Positions 1 through 12,437 of a DNA stretch of 64,000 bases are shown here, piece by piece. The DNA comes from Rutpela maculata (Eukaryota; Arthropoda; Insecta; Coleoptera; Cerambycidae). Under the pieces are notes generated by a model that had not been told where the DNA came from, made no database searches, and saw only the letters and a program-made list of their open reading frames with translations. How positions within the stretch are numbered: position 1 is the stretch's first letter; each line of letters starts with the position of its first letter. A program made the position numbers and the translations under genes. Location: assembly GCA_936432065.2 (NCBI GenBank), contig OW386285.2:106831869-106895868 (forward strand), written 5' to 3'.

Positions 1-690
1 CGTGCGGAAGAGGGCTCTATGTTTAAAAGCAAAAGACATGCACTTGGTGTCCGGGTGTACTAGGATTAACTAGAGAAATATTTAGTAGTAATTACAGGTA
101 AAAAACATACTTGAAGTTTTTCTCGATAATATATAACCTAACCTCAAACTTACCGTTTTGTTCACTTTCTCATTTTTCATATTTCAAAATCCACCACAAA
201 GACATCATGCAAATAAAGACACATGTGGATAATTTGGCGGTAGCTATATATAATTATTTTACACTTCAATTCGCACTTTTTTCTTCAACTATAAAAATTT
301 TTAAATACCTCCTTTCTCCTTTACTATGCCATGAAAGAAAGTCGAAAGAGAAGCGCGTGAGCACAACATGGTTAAAGTTAAAATAGACAGGGCGTGGACA
401 GGGCGTGGACAGGGCGTGGACAGGGCTTTGGATTTTGCAGATTCATATTTCATTTTATTTGCAAAATTAACTTTGATTATTTCACTTGCAATATAACTTT
501 TGGCAATTCGTAGCAAGTTATCGTAAGTTGCAGCCACAACTATCATATATATTTGTAAAATTAACTTTGCTACACAAAACTTCAGCTGTATTTTTATTTC
601 TTTCAAGTTTGCTGAAACCTTCCAGCAAAGCAACAATTTAAAAGTACAAAAGTAAATAAGATGCAACATTGTAGGAAACTTTTGCAAGTT
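1..690. other. Unassigned AT-rich sequence with a short minisatellite
   Basis: No credible gene is visible here; the short ORFs lack any family resemblance. An 11-bp unit (gacagggcgtg) is repeated about 3.7 times at 386-426, which is the only ordered structure I see. Confidence 0.6.
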
Positions 691-769
691 TCAATGTTCA
701 TCGCAGTGTGTATATTTAAAAGAATATTTATATTTGCCAGCATCTTCCAAATGAAAAAATATAAAGTCT

Positions 770-1290
770 ATAATGGACATTACGGTACACGTCCACGTAT
801 GAACAAATAAAACATACACACATACGTACATAAAATTGACAATTAGGTGACATCCATTTATTTCCTGTGCATATTTGGACAATAAATGGACTTTAACGGG
901 ACATTCACTGGTTGTTCAAACAGCAACATAAAATGTGCTTTATTTTATGTACATTAAATGGACGTCCCTCGGACGTCCACAAAACGTCCATAGAGGATGT
1001 CCTTTATGTACATAAAAGGGACAACTATGGGACGTTAATTTATTCACCATGAACGTATGTACAATAAATGGGCTTTAGCGGGACATCCATTAGTTGTCCG
1101 AGCAGAAACATAAAGTATTTGTACATTCATGTACATTAAATGGACGTCCCTAGGATGTCCATTCAATACCCCATAGAGGACGTCCTTGTACGTACATAAA
1201 ATGGGCATCCACATTACGTCCATCCAATGTCCATGGACATTTGTACAGTAACTGGATTTTAATCGGATATCCATTGGATGTCCTGTGCTA
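770..1290. repeat. GGACGTCC-rich tandem repeat
   Basis: Degenerate tandem units of about 175-190 bp are recognised by recurring landmarks: 'aataaatgg' at 881 and 1073 and a decayed form near 1245. Each unit is dense in the palindromic word GGACGTCC and its variants (for example near 960-1000 and 1140-1160) separated by tracts reading 'tgtacataaa'. No coding potential is credible. It may be a satellite fragment or the internal repeats of an inverted-repeat transposon. Confidence 0.6.
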
Positions 1291-3084
1291 TTAAGGTTAG
1301 TATCATAATTTAGACCTATATATATAACAGTCGTTCTTTAATTTAAATAAATATTAGTAATATTAAAGTGTACTTACGACATTTTAAATTACTTTAACCA
1401 AAACATGATCGAATGTGGAAATTGAATTGAATTTATCCTTATATACAGAGGGCGCGCGAATACGGGAGCAAAGATAATAATTGCACCGGCGCGGTGCAGT
1501 AACAACTATTTTCAACCAATTTTAGTAAAAAACGGTTGGTCCTACAGTATTTAATATTTTTTACGTTTTGATCAGACAACCGTATTCCTGTGACAAAATT
1601 TAAAAACAATAACGAAAAAAAAAAAATATTGGACTATAAATGGATGCCTCCCAACTTGGCCAATGCATAGAATAATAGCCCCTTATTGATACTAAAAAAC
1701 GTACAGAATATTATTGCTCTCACACAGAGTTCTTAAAATATGAAATAAACACCTTCCTTAAGAAGCATTTGCGGACATATGTTTATATGAACTTTTTTTC
1801 ATAATTTTATATGTAGAATCTGCACCGGCTATTGCCGCACACCCTGTATAATTGAATCAAAATAGACACAAAAACAATATAACTTAGAGACAGAAAGATA
1901 AACAACAAATTATCATCTTTACCTAGCGTAAAATATAGTCTTTTCCTTAGATAAAATTTAAAAATGAAAATTCAAAAAGTGCAAAATTGCTGTTGCCGTT
2001 TTATTTTTTGACTTGATTTGATAGAGTGCCGTCAACAATTAATCAACTAAGTTGGCTCAAAATAGAAAACTTGTATAAATATGACTTGGCTGTCTTTGTG
2101 TTTTGTATTATTTCTTCTTCACTACCCCTTTACTTACGCGAAAAGTTGATCTTTTGACGCGATATTCATGATGTTAATATTAGAAATTCTTGTGAGTTAT
2201 CAATGCATCGTTTTCGTTTAACCTTTTCACCAGCTCTTTCAGTTAAAATATACAATAGAATTAAAAACGTTTTCCCTGAACACCTTTCGTGTTAAAAACA
2301 AGCAAAAATGTCTTACCCAGGATTAATTAAATGAATGTTTTTCTCATTCTCAGTTAATTCTATACATTTTTAAATATTGTCATATTATACACGCAACTAT
2401 AATTGTTATTGAGTAAAAAAAATGTTGTTTGTGCAGCCGTACGCGAAGTGAGTATTTCATATTCTCAAAACAGTCCGCGAAAAGGCAAAGAATCGTGTTT
2501 GCGAGCCCCTAGCAAGTAGAGATATTTCCTAATCGCCTTTGTTTTATTGGAAAAGATACAGATACAGATACTTTAAGTACCCCCGAAATATCAAAGCGAA
2601 ATTCAAAAGCTGAAAAAAACATTTTGGCCACTTACAAAATTTGGCATAGTTAATTAATAACATTCGCTATGCTAAATTCCGATAACCAATTGTTCTCCCA
2701 TATTTCTATAAGAGATCGAGCTTATGTGGGCCCGAGCTGTAAATGCCCCAAAATATACAGGGTGCCCAGAAAATGAGGTCCAACTTCGACAACTTCGACC
2801 TCCTTAAATCGCTTATTTCAAATGGAACATACTATATTTTTTAAGCCTATTCGCTTCCCTCTGTTATTACCTATTATTATGTGCATTCCCTATAGCTAAA
2901 ATGTACGGTCAATGGGTTATTTAAAGTTATTTAGAGAAATGGTTAAATCAACATCAATATCGACAATAGTGTGCCATGAGAATACAACAATAATTTTGTA
3001 AAAGAATCACAGTAGTTTCTTTGAAGTTGATATAATTTTTCTCTCAGTACGCAAAAAAGAATTTCGCAACCTTGGTATAAAGAC
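1291..3084. other. Unassigned AT-rich sequence
   Basis: No ORF of interest and no repeat partner recognised elsewhere in the window. Words such as 'cagggtgcccagaa' near 2757 and 'caccctgtata' near 1840 resemble ends common in insect DNA transposons, but no matching second end was found. Confidence 0.5.
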
Positions 3085-3188
3085 TAGTATATTATTCAAC
3101 GAGCGGTAATGTAGGTAATAACTCACGCAGATGAAGTTTACATCAAGTGAGTTATTACCATTACCGCAAGTTGAATAAGTACTATACT
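3085..3188. repeat. Short palindrome / hairpin
   Basis: Inverted arms read attattcaac..ggtaatg..ggtaataactcac on the left and the reverse complement on the right, with a loop of about 20 bases near 3135. It looks like a miniature inverted-repeat insertion. Confidence 0.6.
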
Positions 3189-3454
3189 TTATCTACGATT
3201 ATAACAATAAATATTAAATTGAAAAAATTTTGTTTAAATTACTCAGTTTGATTATTAATAAAATTAACCGAAAAATTTAATTTTTGTACACCATCTTATA
3301 TTTGTTGTCTTCAAAGATTTAGCCTCCTTTAAGCGGAGCTAGAATGTGTTTTTTAATCGAAATAGTATATAAACTGCTTGTAGACAAAAATCAGCTTTGT
3401 AGATTAATATTTCGCGGCGGAAAATGCCAAACTTTTCCGCTAACTGCAATAGAC

Positions 3455-4445
3455 CGGAGCGCATATTCGGTCAAAAGTCTTGTTTTTTTATGTTAGAGAA
3501 AAAATAGAAAGGCTCGATTACGTTACAGTACATGATTCCGTCAACAGCGAGCGGACGCGGGCACCTTTATACTCGCTGGCAGGCACCGGAGAGAAAAAAT
3601 AAAATAAAGTGTCAGAAAGCTCAATAAATTCTCTTTACATAAGCTATCTACAAATTTTTCGAAAAAAAAAACGATAATTATCGAGGTATTCGAGGAAATG
3701 TAGGAAATTACACATTTTCCTATAGAGTGTATGTAAATCTTAAAAAAAGAATTTTTCTCAGAAACCTTTGTTTCGAAGGGCCAAGATTAACGGAGCGTCA
3801 AAGTAGTACATGATATTAAGTGAACATCGTATATGAGATCGATTTCAGTTAATTACCGATTAGTTACAGTGACAAAATGGAGAAATTTTACCGAAAAAAA
3901 AAAGTCCCAAATCCCGCCCCTTTTAATTCCTTAATTTTTATCGGAATTCAAAAAATAAAAAATAGAGTTATAGCAAATTCAATTCTACGTAAATTAACTA
4001 GAGTCGTCTTTTGGCGTAGGAGCCAAGATTAAAAAGTTGCCAACTGTAGAAGCTCAAAATTTGCGATTTTTTGCCGTAGATGTCGTTCAGTAGTTATCTC
4101 CGAAACGAAAAAAAAAAAAAATCAAAATTCTGATGCTAGCAAAAGACTCGTAGTGGAAAATACTCGTTTGACCTTGTTTTTTATTTCGAGCTAACCCCCA
4201 CCGTTTCGAAGATATCTGCGAAAAATAACAAAAAAACAGCTTACATTTCGGGGCCGAAAAAATTGACACTCTCATATTTTTCGAAAAGCACCATTGGGAC
4301 GGCCGCACGATGTCGCGACGTAAAGAGGAAGTCTTCCAGATAAACCTGATCGTAAATTGCAAGGCGAAATTCGAAAATTCAGCTCGACACGAACGAATCA
4401 AAAGTAGTATTTTGTGACATTTCAGAAAATCGATCTCTTTTTGTA
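3455..4445 (+). repeat. Dispersed repeat family R3, copy 1
   Basis: About 1 kb matches, in opposite orientation, the segment at 36515-37425, with many point differences and small indels. A 120-codon minus-strand ORF here (4087-4449) and a 79-codon plus-strand ORF in the other copy share peptides such as RSCRAEFSNFALQFTIR. That is expected from copies of one repeat and does not by itself show a gene. The family is not recognised. Confidence 0.75.
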
Positions 4446-4634
4446 ACACTAAAAGTTTGGTAAACTTGCACTTTCATCATTGATACTGTCTAAGCTGTAA
4501 TGGGAAAGAAATCTAGCTTTATAGATATTAACGCGAAAAATCTGTGGCTACCTTCCTGGCTACCACCTTCGTGTGTCGTGCGTTACGTCGATTGGACAGG
4601 CTAGGCATGAAAATGAAGATGATGACTCTGTACC

Positions 4635-4675
4635 TAGCGTGAGTTATAATAACTCACTCATTATAGCTCACGCTA
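4635..4675. repeat. Small hairpin
   Basis: Arms tagcgtgagttataat and its complement close on a loop of about 8 bases. The arms resemble the 'gtaataactcac' words in the hairpin near 3120. Confidence 0.5.
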
Positions 4676-5008
4676 TTTGCTTATGGATACTATTAATTGT
4701 TCAAAAGCAGTTCATTAATTAGTATATAACCTAATAAGAGTAGATAATAACTATTTTCTCTTTCTTTTACACTTTTATTGTATTCTTATTACATCTATCA
4801 GATAGTCTCGCATTTCTTCTGTATCTGTTCTGTTTACACTTAATCTAATGTACTGCACAGTTTTTCGTTAGACGTTTACCTTGTATTTTATAGTTCATAT
4901 TTTAATATTTTTTAGATTACGTATTTTTCCTGCAGTAGGGTTAAGTAGAGTAGCTTCGGCTAGACTTCGCCCTCATCTTCATAATAAGTAAGTATTGTAT
5001 ATTTAGCC

Positions 5009-6468
5009 CAGTCAATGAACGTTCAATAAGAGGGTCTAGAGGGAAATGCCGAGATCACAATTTTTGACTTGAGAGCTGTGTTTGGACTATTTAGGAGGTG
5101 AACATACCAAAAGTCCCCGAACGTAGGAAGTGGGGGGGGGGGGGGTGCAGGGGGGCACGAAGAAGGTCCCGGTGTTTGGTTTTTCGCTCATATCTCGAAA
5201 ACGGTTAGCCCTAATCAAAAAGTGGTAATATGCAAAATTAAAGCTGACTAAATTTTCTACATTAAAGTTTCTATCATTTTTTTCGTATCTATTATGGTTC
5301 AGTAATGAATTGTATATCTTTTGACTGTATTCTAACTTTATTATAAAATTATAAATTGAAAATAAATTTTAATAATCATCGTAGAAAAAAATTTCTTGTC
5401 CAGATATCCGTTTCACAGCAGACTGAACTGAAATATCGAATAAAAAATGTCTTTGCGTCTGTAAGTGTGTGTGTGCGTATATATCTATGTGTGCGTGTAT
5501 ACCGTTTCTTGTAAAAACGATAACTTCTGCTAGGCTCAAAATATTTGATTTCAATTTGGAACATATGTAAAACAGCATATTACCATAATCCCCATTGAAA
5601 TTGGGTCATATCTGTAATATATGGTGTTAACCAGAAGCCCTCAAACTCTCATAAGCAAAATACATTTTATTTTAATTTCAGAGCAAAATATTACTAAGCA
5701 TACAAAAATAAGAAGATGCATAAGATTTCTAAACCGCAATATACCGGGTGTATGTTAGGCAAACCAACTTTATTTAAATTAGATGATATATCAGTGTTAT
5801 CCTAAAATATGGAACATGGTATTTTTAATAACATCATTATGAAGTGAGAATTGTAAGCCTCTGGTTATCACCCTATATTACAGATATGGCCTAATTTCAA
5901 TAGGGATTATTGTAATATGCTGTTTTACATATTTTCCAAACTGTAATCAAATATTTTAAGTCTAAAAGAAGTTATCGTGTTTACAAGAAGCGGTATACAC
6001 GCACATATAGATATACACGCACACACACACTTACAGACGCAAAGAAATTTTTTATTCGATATTTCAATTCAGTCTGTTGTGAAACGGATATCTATACAAG
6101 AAATTTTTTCTATGATGATTATTAAAATTTATTTTCAATTTATAATAAAGTTAGAATACAGTCAAAAGATATACAATTCATTACTGAACCATAGCAGATA
6201 TGAAAAAAAAAAAAAATAATAGAAACATTATTGTAGAAAATTTAGTCAGCTTTAATTTTGCATATAACCACTTTTTGATTAGGGCTAACCGTTTTCGAGA
6301 TGAACGAAAAACCAAAAACCAGGACCTACTTCGTGCCCCCCTGCATCCCCCCCACCTCCTACGTTCGGGGACTTTTGGTATGTTTAGCTCCTAAATAGTC
6401 CAAACACAGCCCTCTAGTCAAAAATTGTGATCTCAGCATTTCCCTGTGGAAACCATTCATTGACTGGA
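5009..6468. mobile_element. Fold-back element FB1
   Basis: Two arms of about 590 bp (5009-5600 and 5885-6468) are inverted copies with roughly 80-90% identity by eye, around a spacer of about 280 bp. Outer ends are ccagtcaatgaa and its complement. The left arm has a G-run at 5132-5145, matched by C-rich sequence near 6340. A (gt)n tract near 5467 pairs with (ac)n near 6020. There is no transposase-like ORF, so it is non-autonomous. Fragments of the same family lie near 50985-51095 and 53520-53870. Confidence 0.85.
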
Positions 6469-6479
6469 TTAATTACTAA

Positions 6480-7210
6480 ATAAAGTCTCTTTGCAAATGG
6501 CACTTTCATTTTCCTTTATGTTGACTTATTTAACTGGGCTAAATATCGATCAACTATTAGTAATTCTCAATTTGGTCGTATTATAATTTTTTGTGGGTGT
6601 GATGTCACGCAAAGAAAATATGATTAAATTTAACTTAAGCTTGCACAACGGCATATGTAATTAATACTTGAATATTAATTAGAAATTTTGTTTCCAATTT
6701 ACATATTATTAACTTATTTATAGAAGCACAAAGTGCTTTCTACTCATTGAATAATTTATCGATCAGCATTTTTGTAAAACTATAAACCATAACTATTATA
6801 CTTATTTGGTGGCGAAGTCTAATAAATATATTATTACTAAAAAATAACGCATGTGTTTGCTGTATAGAAAAATGTTTCGGGCTGAAATTTCTTGTACAAC
6901 TCCTTAAAGATTTCCGTAACGAAGAGAGATCTTATAGGATATATTTTTTTAAATTTATATTCCAAAAGAAATGAATGAAGGCATGAATTCTGGAGGTATT
7001 GAGTCTGTAGGAAACTTCAAAAGTCGAACAAACTTTCTAAGAAAGTACTCAGATTCGTCAGATGATCTTCATCAGAATACTAAACACTCAGAACATTGAT
7101 ACTGAAGGTGTGAAAGGCCCTGGTAGGTCATTCGCAAACCACACGGCATATTCAGTATATGTCTTCATTGTCTTCAAGTAGTACACAGGTACCACAAATA
7201 TATGTATTTA
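6480..7210. other. Unassigned sequence upstream of an ORF
   Basis: AT-rich. A 42-codon ORF starts near 6971 (MNEGMNSGG...) and shares the Ser/Asp-rich flavour of the next ORF. Together they could be exons or pieces of one decayed gene, but I cannot show this. Confidence 0.4.
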
Positions 7211-7211
7211 A

Positions 7212-7586
7212 GCTTCCTTGAAAGTTGAATCTGAAGGAACTCAAACTCTTCCAAAAATTGTGATTGAAGTTAATCAAGATAAGGATGACGTTCATGGGGA
7301 TATTTTGGAACCTGTCTCTCCTGAAAGTATTGCGTCTTCTCTGGATCTGGGATCAGAGCACTCGGATATCCAAACAAAGTATTCCGGAGTATATTTTAAC
7401 ATTTTTCACTTTTCGACTGGCTCTGTACAAAAGTCTGTTAGGTTTACTAAAAAAGGTAAAATAATAATTCAGATACTAAATAATGAAAAAGAAAAAAGAA
7501 CAATTATTTTTCAACTAGATTTTGCTTCTATACATTATTCGATTGCTATACGTAGGTGGCTTAATGAAACTTTTCCGAACAAATAA
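7212..7586 (+). CDS. Unidentified ORF, possible exon or TE fragment
   Basis: An open frame of about 125 codons runs from just after a stop at 7209-7211 to a stop at 7584-7586. It has no ATG near its 5' end; the first usable codon is a TTG. A candidate splice acceptor (cacag) sits about 20 bases upstream of the frame, so an internal or terminal exon is possible. The N-terminal half is acidic and Ser-rich (EPVSPESIASSLDLGSEHSD). The C-terminal half is mixed, with VRFTKKGKIIIQILNN and a closing RRWLNETFPNK. I do not recognise the family. It may be a real terminal exon or a relic of a mobile element. Confidence 0.3.
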   Translation, partial: ASLKVESEGTQTLPKIVIEVNQDKDDVHGDILEPVSPESIASSLDLGSEHSDIQTKYSGVYFNIFHFSTGSVQKSVRFTKKGKIIIQILNNEKEKRTIIFQLDFASIHYSIAIRRWLNETFPNK

Positions 7587-9125
7587 ATTGAACAGAATAG
7601 CCCTCTTATTAATTGGCCTCACATTCACCACTTTTAGATTTTTTTTCCGTGAGTAAATTAAAAAAAAAAGTTTACCATACGAAACCACAAGATGTTAACG
7701 AATTAAAAGAAAGGATTGAAAAGTGCAGGGAAATAACACAATAATTCATCATTTCAAACGGAGTTATAAAAAATGCATAAGGTGTGAAAAGCATTAAATT
7801 GAGAACACAAAAATTTTAAATGCTTTGTTATTTTTTTACGTTATTACATCCGTTTGTTAACCGACTTCCATTTTATGACTGCAGTCGTTATTTTATCTAA
7901 CGTTTATTAATTTGTATAGTAGTGCTAGCTGTTGTATTATTTAATGTTGTTCATGTTATTAGAAATAATAGTTTGTCAACTTTTGTTTTATTACTTCATA
8001 ATATATCTTTTACACAGGATCAGTCAAAAAGTGAAGAAAGTAATTTAACCATTGAATAACAAACTATATGGGGTATCGAGCTAAAATTTTGTATGAAGGC
8101 ATTTGAGATAACTGCAAATTGAATACGCTTTCCAATTTGCCGACAAGATCATTTAGGCTTAGTAGGCTTTGAAAATTAAAAATCATATTTATTTCAAAAT
8201 GGCCAAATAGCTCATCAAGTGCTATGTCCTAAAAAAAAAAAATCTTAAAATGGGCCAACGCGTGCCACAGTAACAGGGTATTTTGTTGTATTAAATAGCA
8301 CACACTGTCACGAATAATGTTACTTTAATGCTGTTTAATGAAAAAATAAACGTTTAACATTGCGTTTGTATTTAAAAAAAAAAAACCTGATAATTTACAC
8401 TAGTACCAAATTACCGTGTAATGTGACGTTCATTGGTCGAAAATTTTTGCAAGGGAGGCTCTTGATTGATCAGTCGTCAAATCTGACAGATGGATGTAAA
8501 TATCAAATATTTACTTAATGGTATATATCACGCGGAAGTCAGTTTTCGAATACTCAGCAGGACCGTTCCTAGACAAAAAAAAATGTACTAAAATTTAGGA
8601 AAATTTGGTAGGAAATGTAACTGAAACATCTTTTTTTTTTCACTTAAAATCCTATCATGTAAGATTTTTAAATCGAAAATTTGTAACACTATTTTATGCA
8701 TTTTAGTATTTTCTTTTATATGTATAGTCATTAACGTTCTAGAAAACATTCACACTCGCCATGTATGCTAATGGGCAGCAGAAGTGTAAATTCAAGGAAA
8801 GAAAATCAGAATATTGTTTCTTTTGTAGTTCTTGTTATTTGTTAATGGTTATTTATAGACCAAAGGCAGGGGCGGTAAAACTCTGTGACGGAGAGCTACC
8901 CATTTTTAATCCAGGTTTGACTATCTTCAGAAAAAATGATCTATTATGTTCGTATGTTTTTCAGCAGACCTTTCAGACATGTTATTTTATTATCTTCTGG
9001 TCATTTTGAAAATAAAATAATAATAACAATATTTACCGGTGCCAAAATACTACGTACAGATTTACATGTCGGAATTACTACGACTAGATCAAGCAATAAA
9101 TAAATTAACAGATTAACAGAAACAG
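7587..9125. other. Unassigned AT-rich sequence
   Basis: No gene is supported. A-runs at 8230, 8370 and 8577 and a T-run at 8630 look like decayed retroposon tails. The ORF at 8761-9009 has no recognisable feature. Confidence 0.5.
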
Positions 9126-9595
9126 TGAACATAATTACGATTTACAATTTAAAGTCAGTATTTAGTTTAAGTATTCATTTATGTTGTAAAATGCATTTTC
9201 TAATAAAAGTGACTTAATGGTTGTTTGAAAAATATTATACCTACGATTTCTAACCTCTGCAGGTAACACGTTATAAAACTTAAAAGCATAATACCTAGTT
9301 TCATTTCAAGTTGTACCAAGTTGTGAATAGTCGAGGTTAATGTCATCATTGTTACTAGTGAAGTAAATATGTATTTGTAGCTTTTTAACGGCACCTCCAC
9401 AGTCATCTTAGTAATTTAGTCTATACTTATTACTTTCGTTGGTATTATACTAAAGACAGAGCGAGCAGAGTGTCCCTAAGTTAAACTAGCAAAAGCAATT
9501 CTGGAATGTATTAGCCAAAATAAGTTGTAATTAAAGTTGTTTGTGATATCTGATTTGTCAGATTACGTAACAAATATATACTCCCAGAAATATTT

Positions 9596-9615
9596 CTGCA
9601 AAGGAAGTTCGTGTA
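9596..9615. repeat. Target-site duplication, left copy
   Basis: ctgcaaaggaagttcgtgta is identical to 11767-11786. The 20-bp length is typical of target-primed retroposition. Confidence 0.85.
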
Positions 9616-11766
9616 TTTGATTGATTGATTGATTTACCAGCGTGCGGTAGGCACTGCTGCCACTCCCAAGTTATACAGCTGGGCCTGCTAAGTCCACGCT
9701 GGGTTGGACTAAGGTCATGCTTGTTGCCAGCAGCGAGAGCCACATGGCGCATGGTAAAGGAATGTGGGATGGGAGGTGTAGGTATTTGTGAGATGCGTTA
9801 CCGCATTATGTCGTGAGGGAGCGTTTATGCCCCCTTTTTTGTATTTTTGGTTCTGGGCTTCTGCCTATTCTGGGTCTTCTTGTGAGATATGTTGCCGCGT
9901 TGTGTCGCTGCTATTTGTGCTCCTATTTTTGTATTTCTGTTTCTACAAGTCTTCTTCTTCTTCTGAGGCTTCTGATTCCTCCGTTTCTGATTCTGGTAGA
10001 GTATATATCGCTCCGATTTCTTTGTGAAATTCATTCTTTCCCCTCGCTTTTCTTTCCCAGTATGTTTGGTCCTTTCCCAGTTTGTCCATGATTTTCTCGA
10101 TTGTTGTTTTCCACGTGTAACATGGTCTCCCAATTTTAAGTTTGCTGCTGTTCAGTGTTAGTGCTTTCTTCAGTAGGTGTGTTGGTTCCCTTCTTTGGGC
10201 GTGCCCAGTACTTCATTGCGTACATTTCTATCCTTTCTGTGATTTCCACGTGTAACTTGGTCTCCCTGTTTTTAGTGTAGAATTTAATGTAGAATTTTTC
10301 ACTTATCAACGAGCGTAATTTTGACCTGAAAACCTCATTTGATAATTTACTTAAGAAAAATATTATGTAATCAGATTCACAACACTATATTGTAACACCC
10401 ACAATGTCAAAAATATGCAATACCACAAAACATACTCCTATTAAACTAGACACCAACAAAAAGTCAGGATCAACAACACTTCTCTGTGATACCTCTCCTT
10501 CCCTCCATTCCCCTCTCCTTTTGATCCGCTCTACCGCACCACACCAAAAACATTGCACCTAGCTCTGGATCATATACAAACCAATCACCACTCACAAAAT
10601 CGTCAATCGCACGTCCCGAGGTATGCATCACCCCTCAAACACTCATCCCTCACCTAACACACAACAGTATCCTTCGCACTCTGTATTCAGACCAAGCGAT
10701 GGCACACAAAAAGGAATGTGTTTTCTATGTTTTCTCCTTCCAACGATGGCCCAGCGCTCCGCAGTAGATACATCATTCTTGTGCTTTCCGGAGAGCCACT
10801 ACCTCCCGTTTACCCCCTGCTTGTCACTATTACGGTCCTAACCTTTTTAAACTTTTTAATAAACTTCCTCAGTCCCACCCTAGCCGCACCAGAAGCATAA
10901 ACAATTTGTATGTTTCCAAATTCCAATGGCACCGAGACCAAGCCAATGGCCACCAATTCCATCCAAATTCCCATTATATTCTTAAATTGCTTTAATTCCA
11001 CACGGTGCACTGTCACCCTGATGGGGCACGCCCCTGGCCAGACTCATACGTAAATTTGCTAGAAAGGATTGTTTATTGACTTATTTTTAAGTTATTACAC
11101 TTGACAATGAGCGTAATTTTGACCTGAAAACCCTCACTTGATATTTTACCTAAGAGAATATTATGACCATATACGTTTGATTATTACGGGTTCAGTTTAT
11201 ATTAAATTCGCCTGAGTATTTTTAATAATTATGAAAAAAGATTATTTGAAGGTTAACAAAAGAAATTTATATGACCATACTTTACAGACAGATCAAATTC
11301 ATTTGAATATTTTTTTATGGTTAAAAAAATAATTTACAGGTTTACAGAGGGATATCATGCCATGTTTTAATTTATTGCCATAAACTTGTCGACAATGTCG
11401 ACTCTTCAAGGGTGATGGGCCTAAACACTTGTCTGGGAAGGTACTTAAAAATGAAAAAGGAGGTACTTATCTTGCTTTTGCCTGTCTTGGGTTGTTTGTT
11501 TAATTACGCTCTTTTCGTTTCTTAATACACAGCACTGGTCACAAAACTGTATTAGTTGTTTTCAAATATTAATTATATTTCAACTTTGTTCTTTTGATAT
11601 GAGGTATCAATTTGCGCGTAAATTCTTGGGCTATTATTCACCCAATTTTTATCAAATTTGACGGAGTTTTTCACGGCAATTTTGCGTTTATAGTGGGAGT
11701 GTTTCAGGCACCCAACCGTTCGCTTCGAAGGCACAACCGACCAGATATCCGTTTCGCAGCAGACTC
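9616..11766 (-). mobile_element. Retroposon inserted in the RT pseudogene, (TCAA)n tail
   Basis: It is bounded by a perfect 20-bp target duplication. The minus-strand 3' end is a (TCAA)n tail at 9616-9635, preceded by a 3' region shared with 43590-43850. A minus-strand translation near 10000-10140 reads KIGRPCYTWKTTIEKIMDKL, like the basic 'GRP..TW' C-terminal tail of some LINE endonuclease/RT polyproteins, so this is probably the 3' part of a LINE. The inner 10400-11030 segment is much richer in GC than its surroundings and is flanked by a ~66 bp direct repeat (10300-10365 and 11099-11164). No intact ORF remains. Confidence 0.7.
10300..11164. repeat. GC-rich block between ~66-bp direct repeats
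   Basis: Imperfect direct repeats around 'gcgtaattttgacctgaaaa' lie at 10300-10365 and 11099-11164. They enclose about 730 bp that is richer in GC than its neighbours, with a polypyrimidine stretch near 10490-10520. No RT, gag or transposase motif is visible inside. It could be a small TRIM-like or solo-repeat insertion, or a duplicated LINE segment. Confidence 0.5.
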
Positions 11767-11786
11767 CTGCAAAGGAAGTTCGTGTA
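11767..11786. repeat. Target-site duplication, right copy
   Basis: Identical to 9596-9615. Removing 9616-11766 plus one copy rejoins the interrupted RT pseudogene. Confidence 0.85.
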
Positions 11787-12437
11787 ATGTTACCAAATTA
11801 ATTTGTTACCCAAGTAAACTCCTAGAAACTTTACACAATGAGTTTTATCATTTTTCATGTTAGCACTGACTTGACGGAGTTTTTATGTATATAAGGTCAA
11901 ATATTTTATTAAAAACCACTCTTAGACTGACAACTGTATATCATGAGAATTTGGTAACAGATTATTTATATGTTAATTCTTTGATATAAAAGTGGGGTCA
12001 TCAGCAAATAGGACAAGATCAGCTCTGGGGATGACATTGAGTTAGTCATCTACGTACATAAGGAAAAGTATTGATCCCAGTACTGAACCCTGGGGGACTT
12101 AATCCATAATATTATGAGACTCCGATTTGTTGTTACAAGTTTGAAGACGATTAGTGAAAGGATTTAATGAGCTACTGTTACTAAATTTATAAAAAAAACT
12201 AACTTTTCTAATGAAATGTCATGTAACACGCAGTTAAAAGCTTTAGCTAGATCAAGATATAGTTTAAACATAAATTATCCTTCCTCAGAATCTGTTATAA
12301 TTTCAATTAATTTATTTATAGCATACGTAGTTGGCATACTGATTCTGAAACTAAATTTCTGTTTACTAAGGAGATAATTATAGATATAGATTATCAGTCA
12401 AAGGTAATATAGATATATACGAGTCAAATATTAGTCT

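Larger units (their letters stand above)
9130..12430 (-). pseudogene. Decayed non-LTR retrotransposon (RT), split by an insertion
   Basis: Reading the minus strand from about 12340 down, frame-broken pieces of a reverse transcriptase appear in the right order. They are a 'TYAINKLIEIITD' region, LYLDLAKAFNCVLHD (motif A), VPQGSVLGSILFLMYVDD (motif B), LFADD (motif C, near 12010), and VKFLGVYLGNKLIW near 11800-11840. The frame then stops at a retroposon inserted at 9616-11766. It resumes at 9595 and ends with FKFYNVLPAEVRN...NINEYLN near 9180-9300. That C-terminus aligns with KLYNKLPKNIKS...SINEYL of the LINE at 51.3-53.0 kb, so both belong to related CR1/Jockey-like groups. Many stops and frameshifts make this an old pseudogene. 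Confidence 0.75.

Noticed and set aside
4087..4449. 120-codon ORF conserved between 4.1 kb and 36.6 kb
   Set aside because: Both are copies of the dispersed repeat R3, so peptide similarity follows from DNA copying; frames differ in length and have no family signature.
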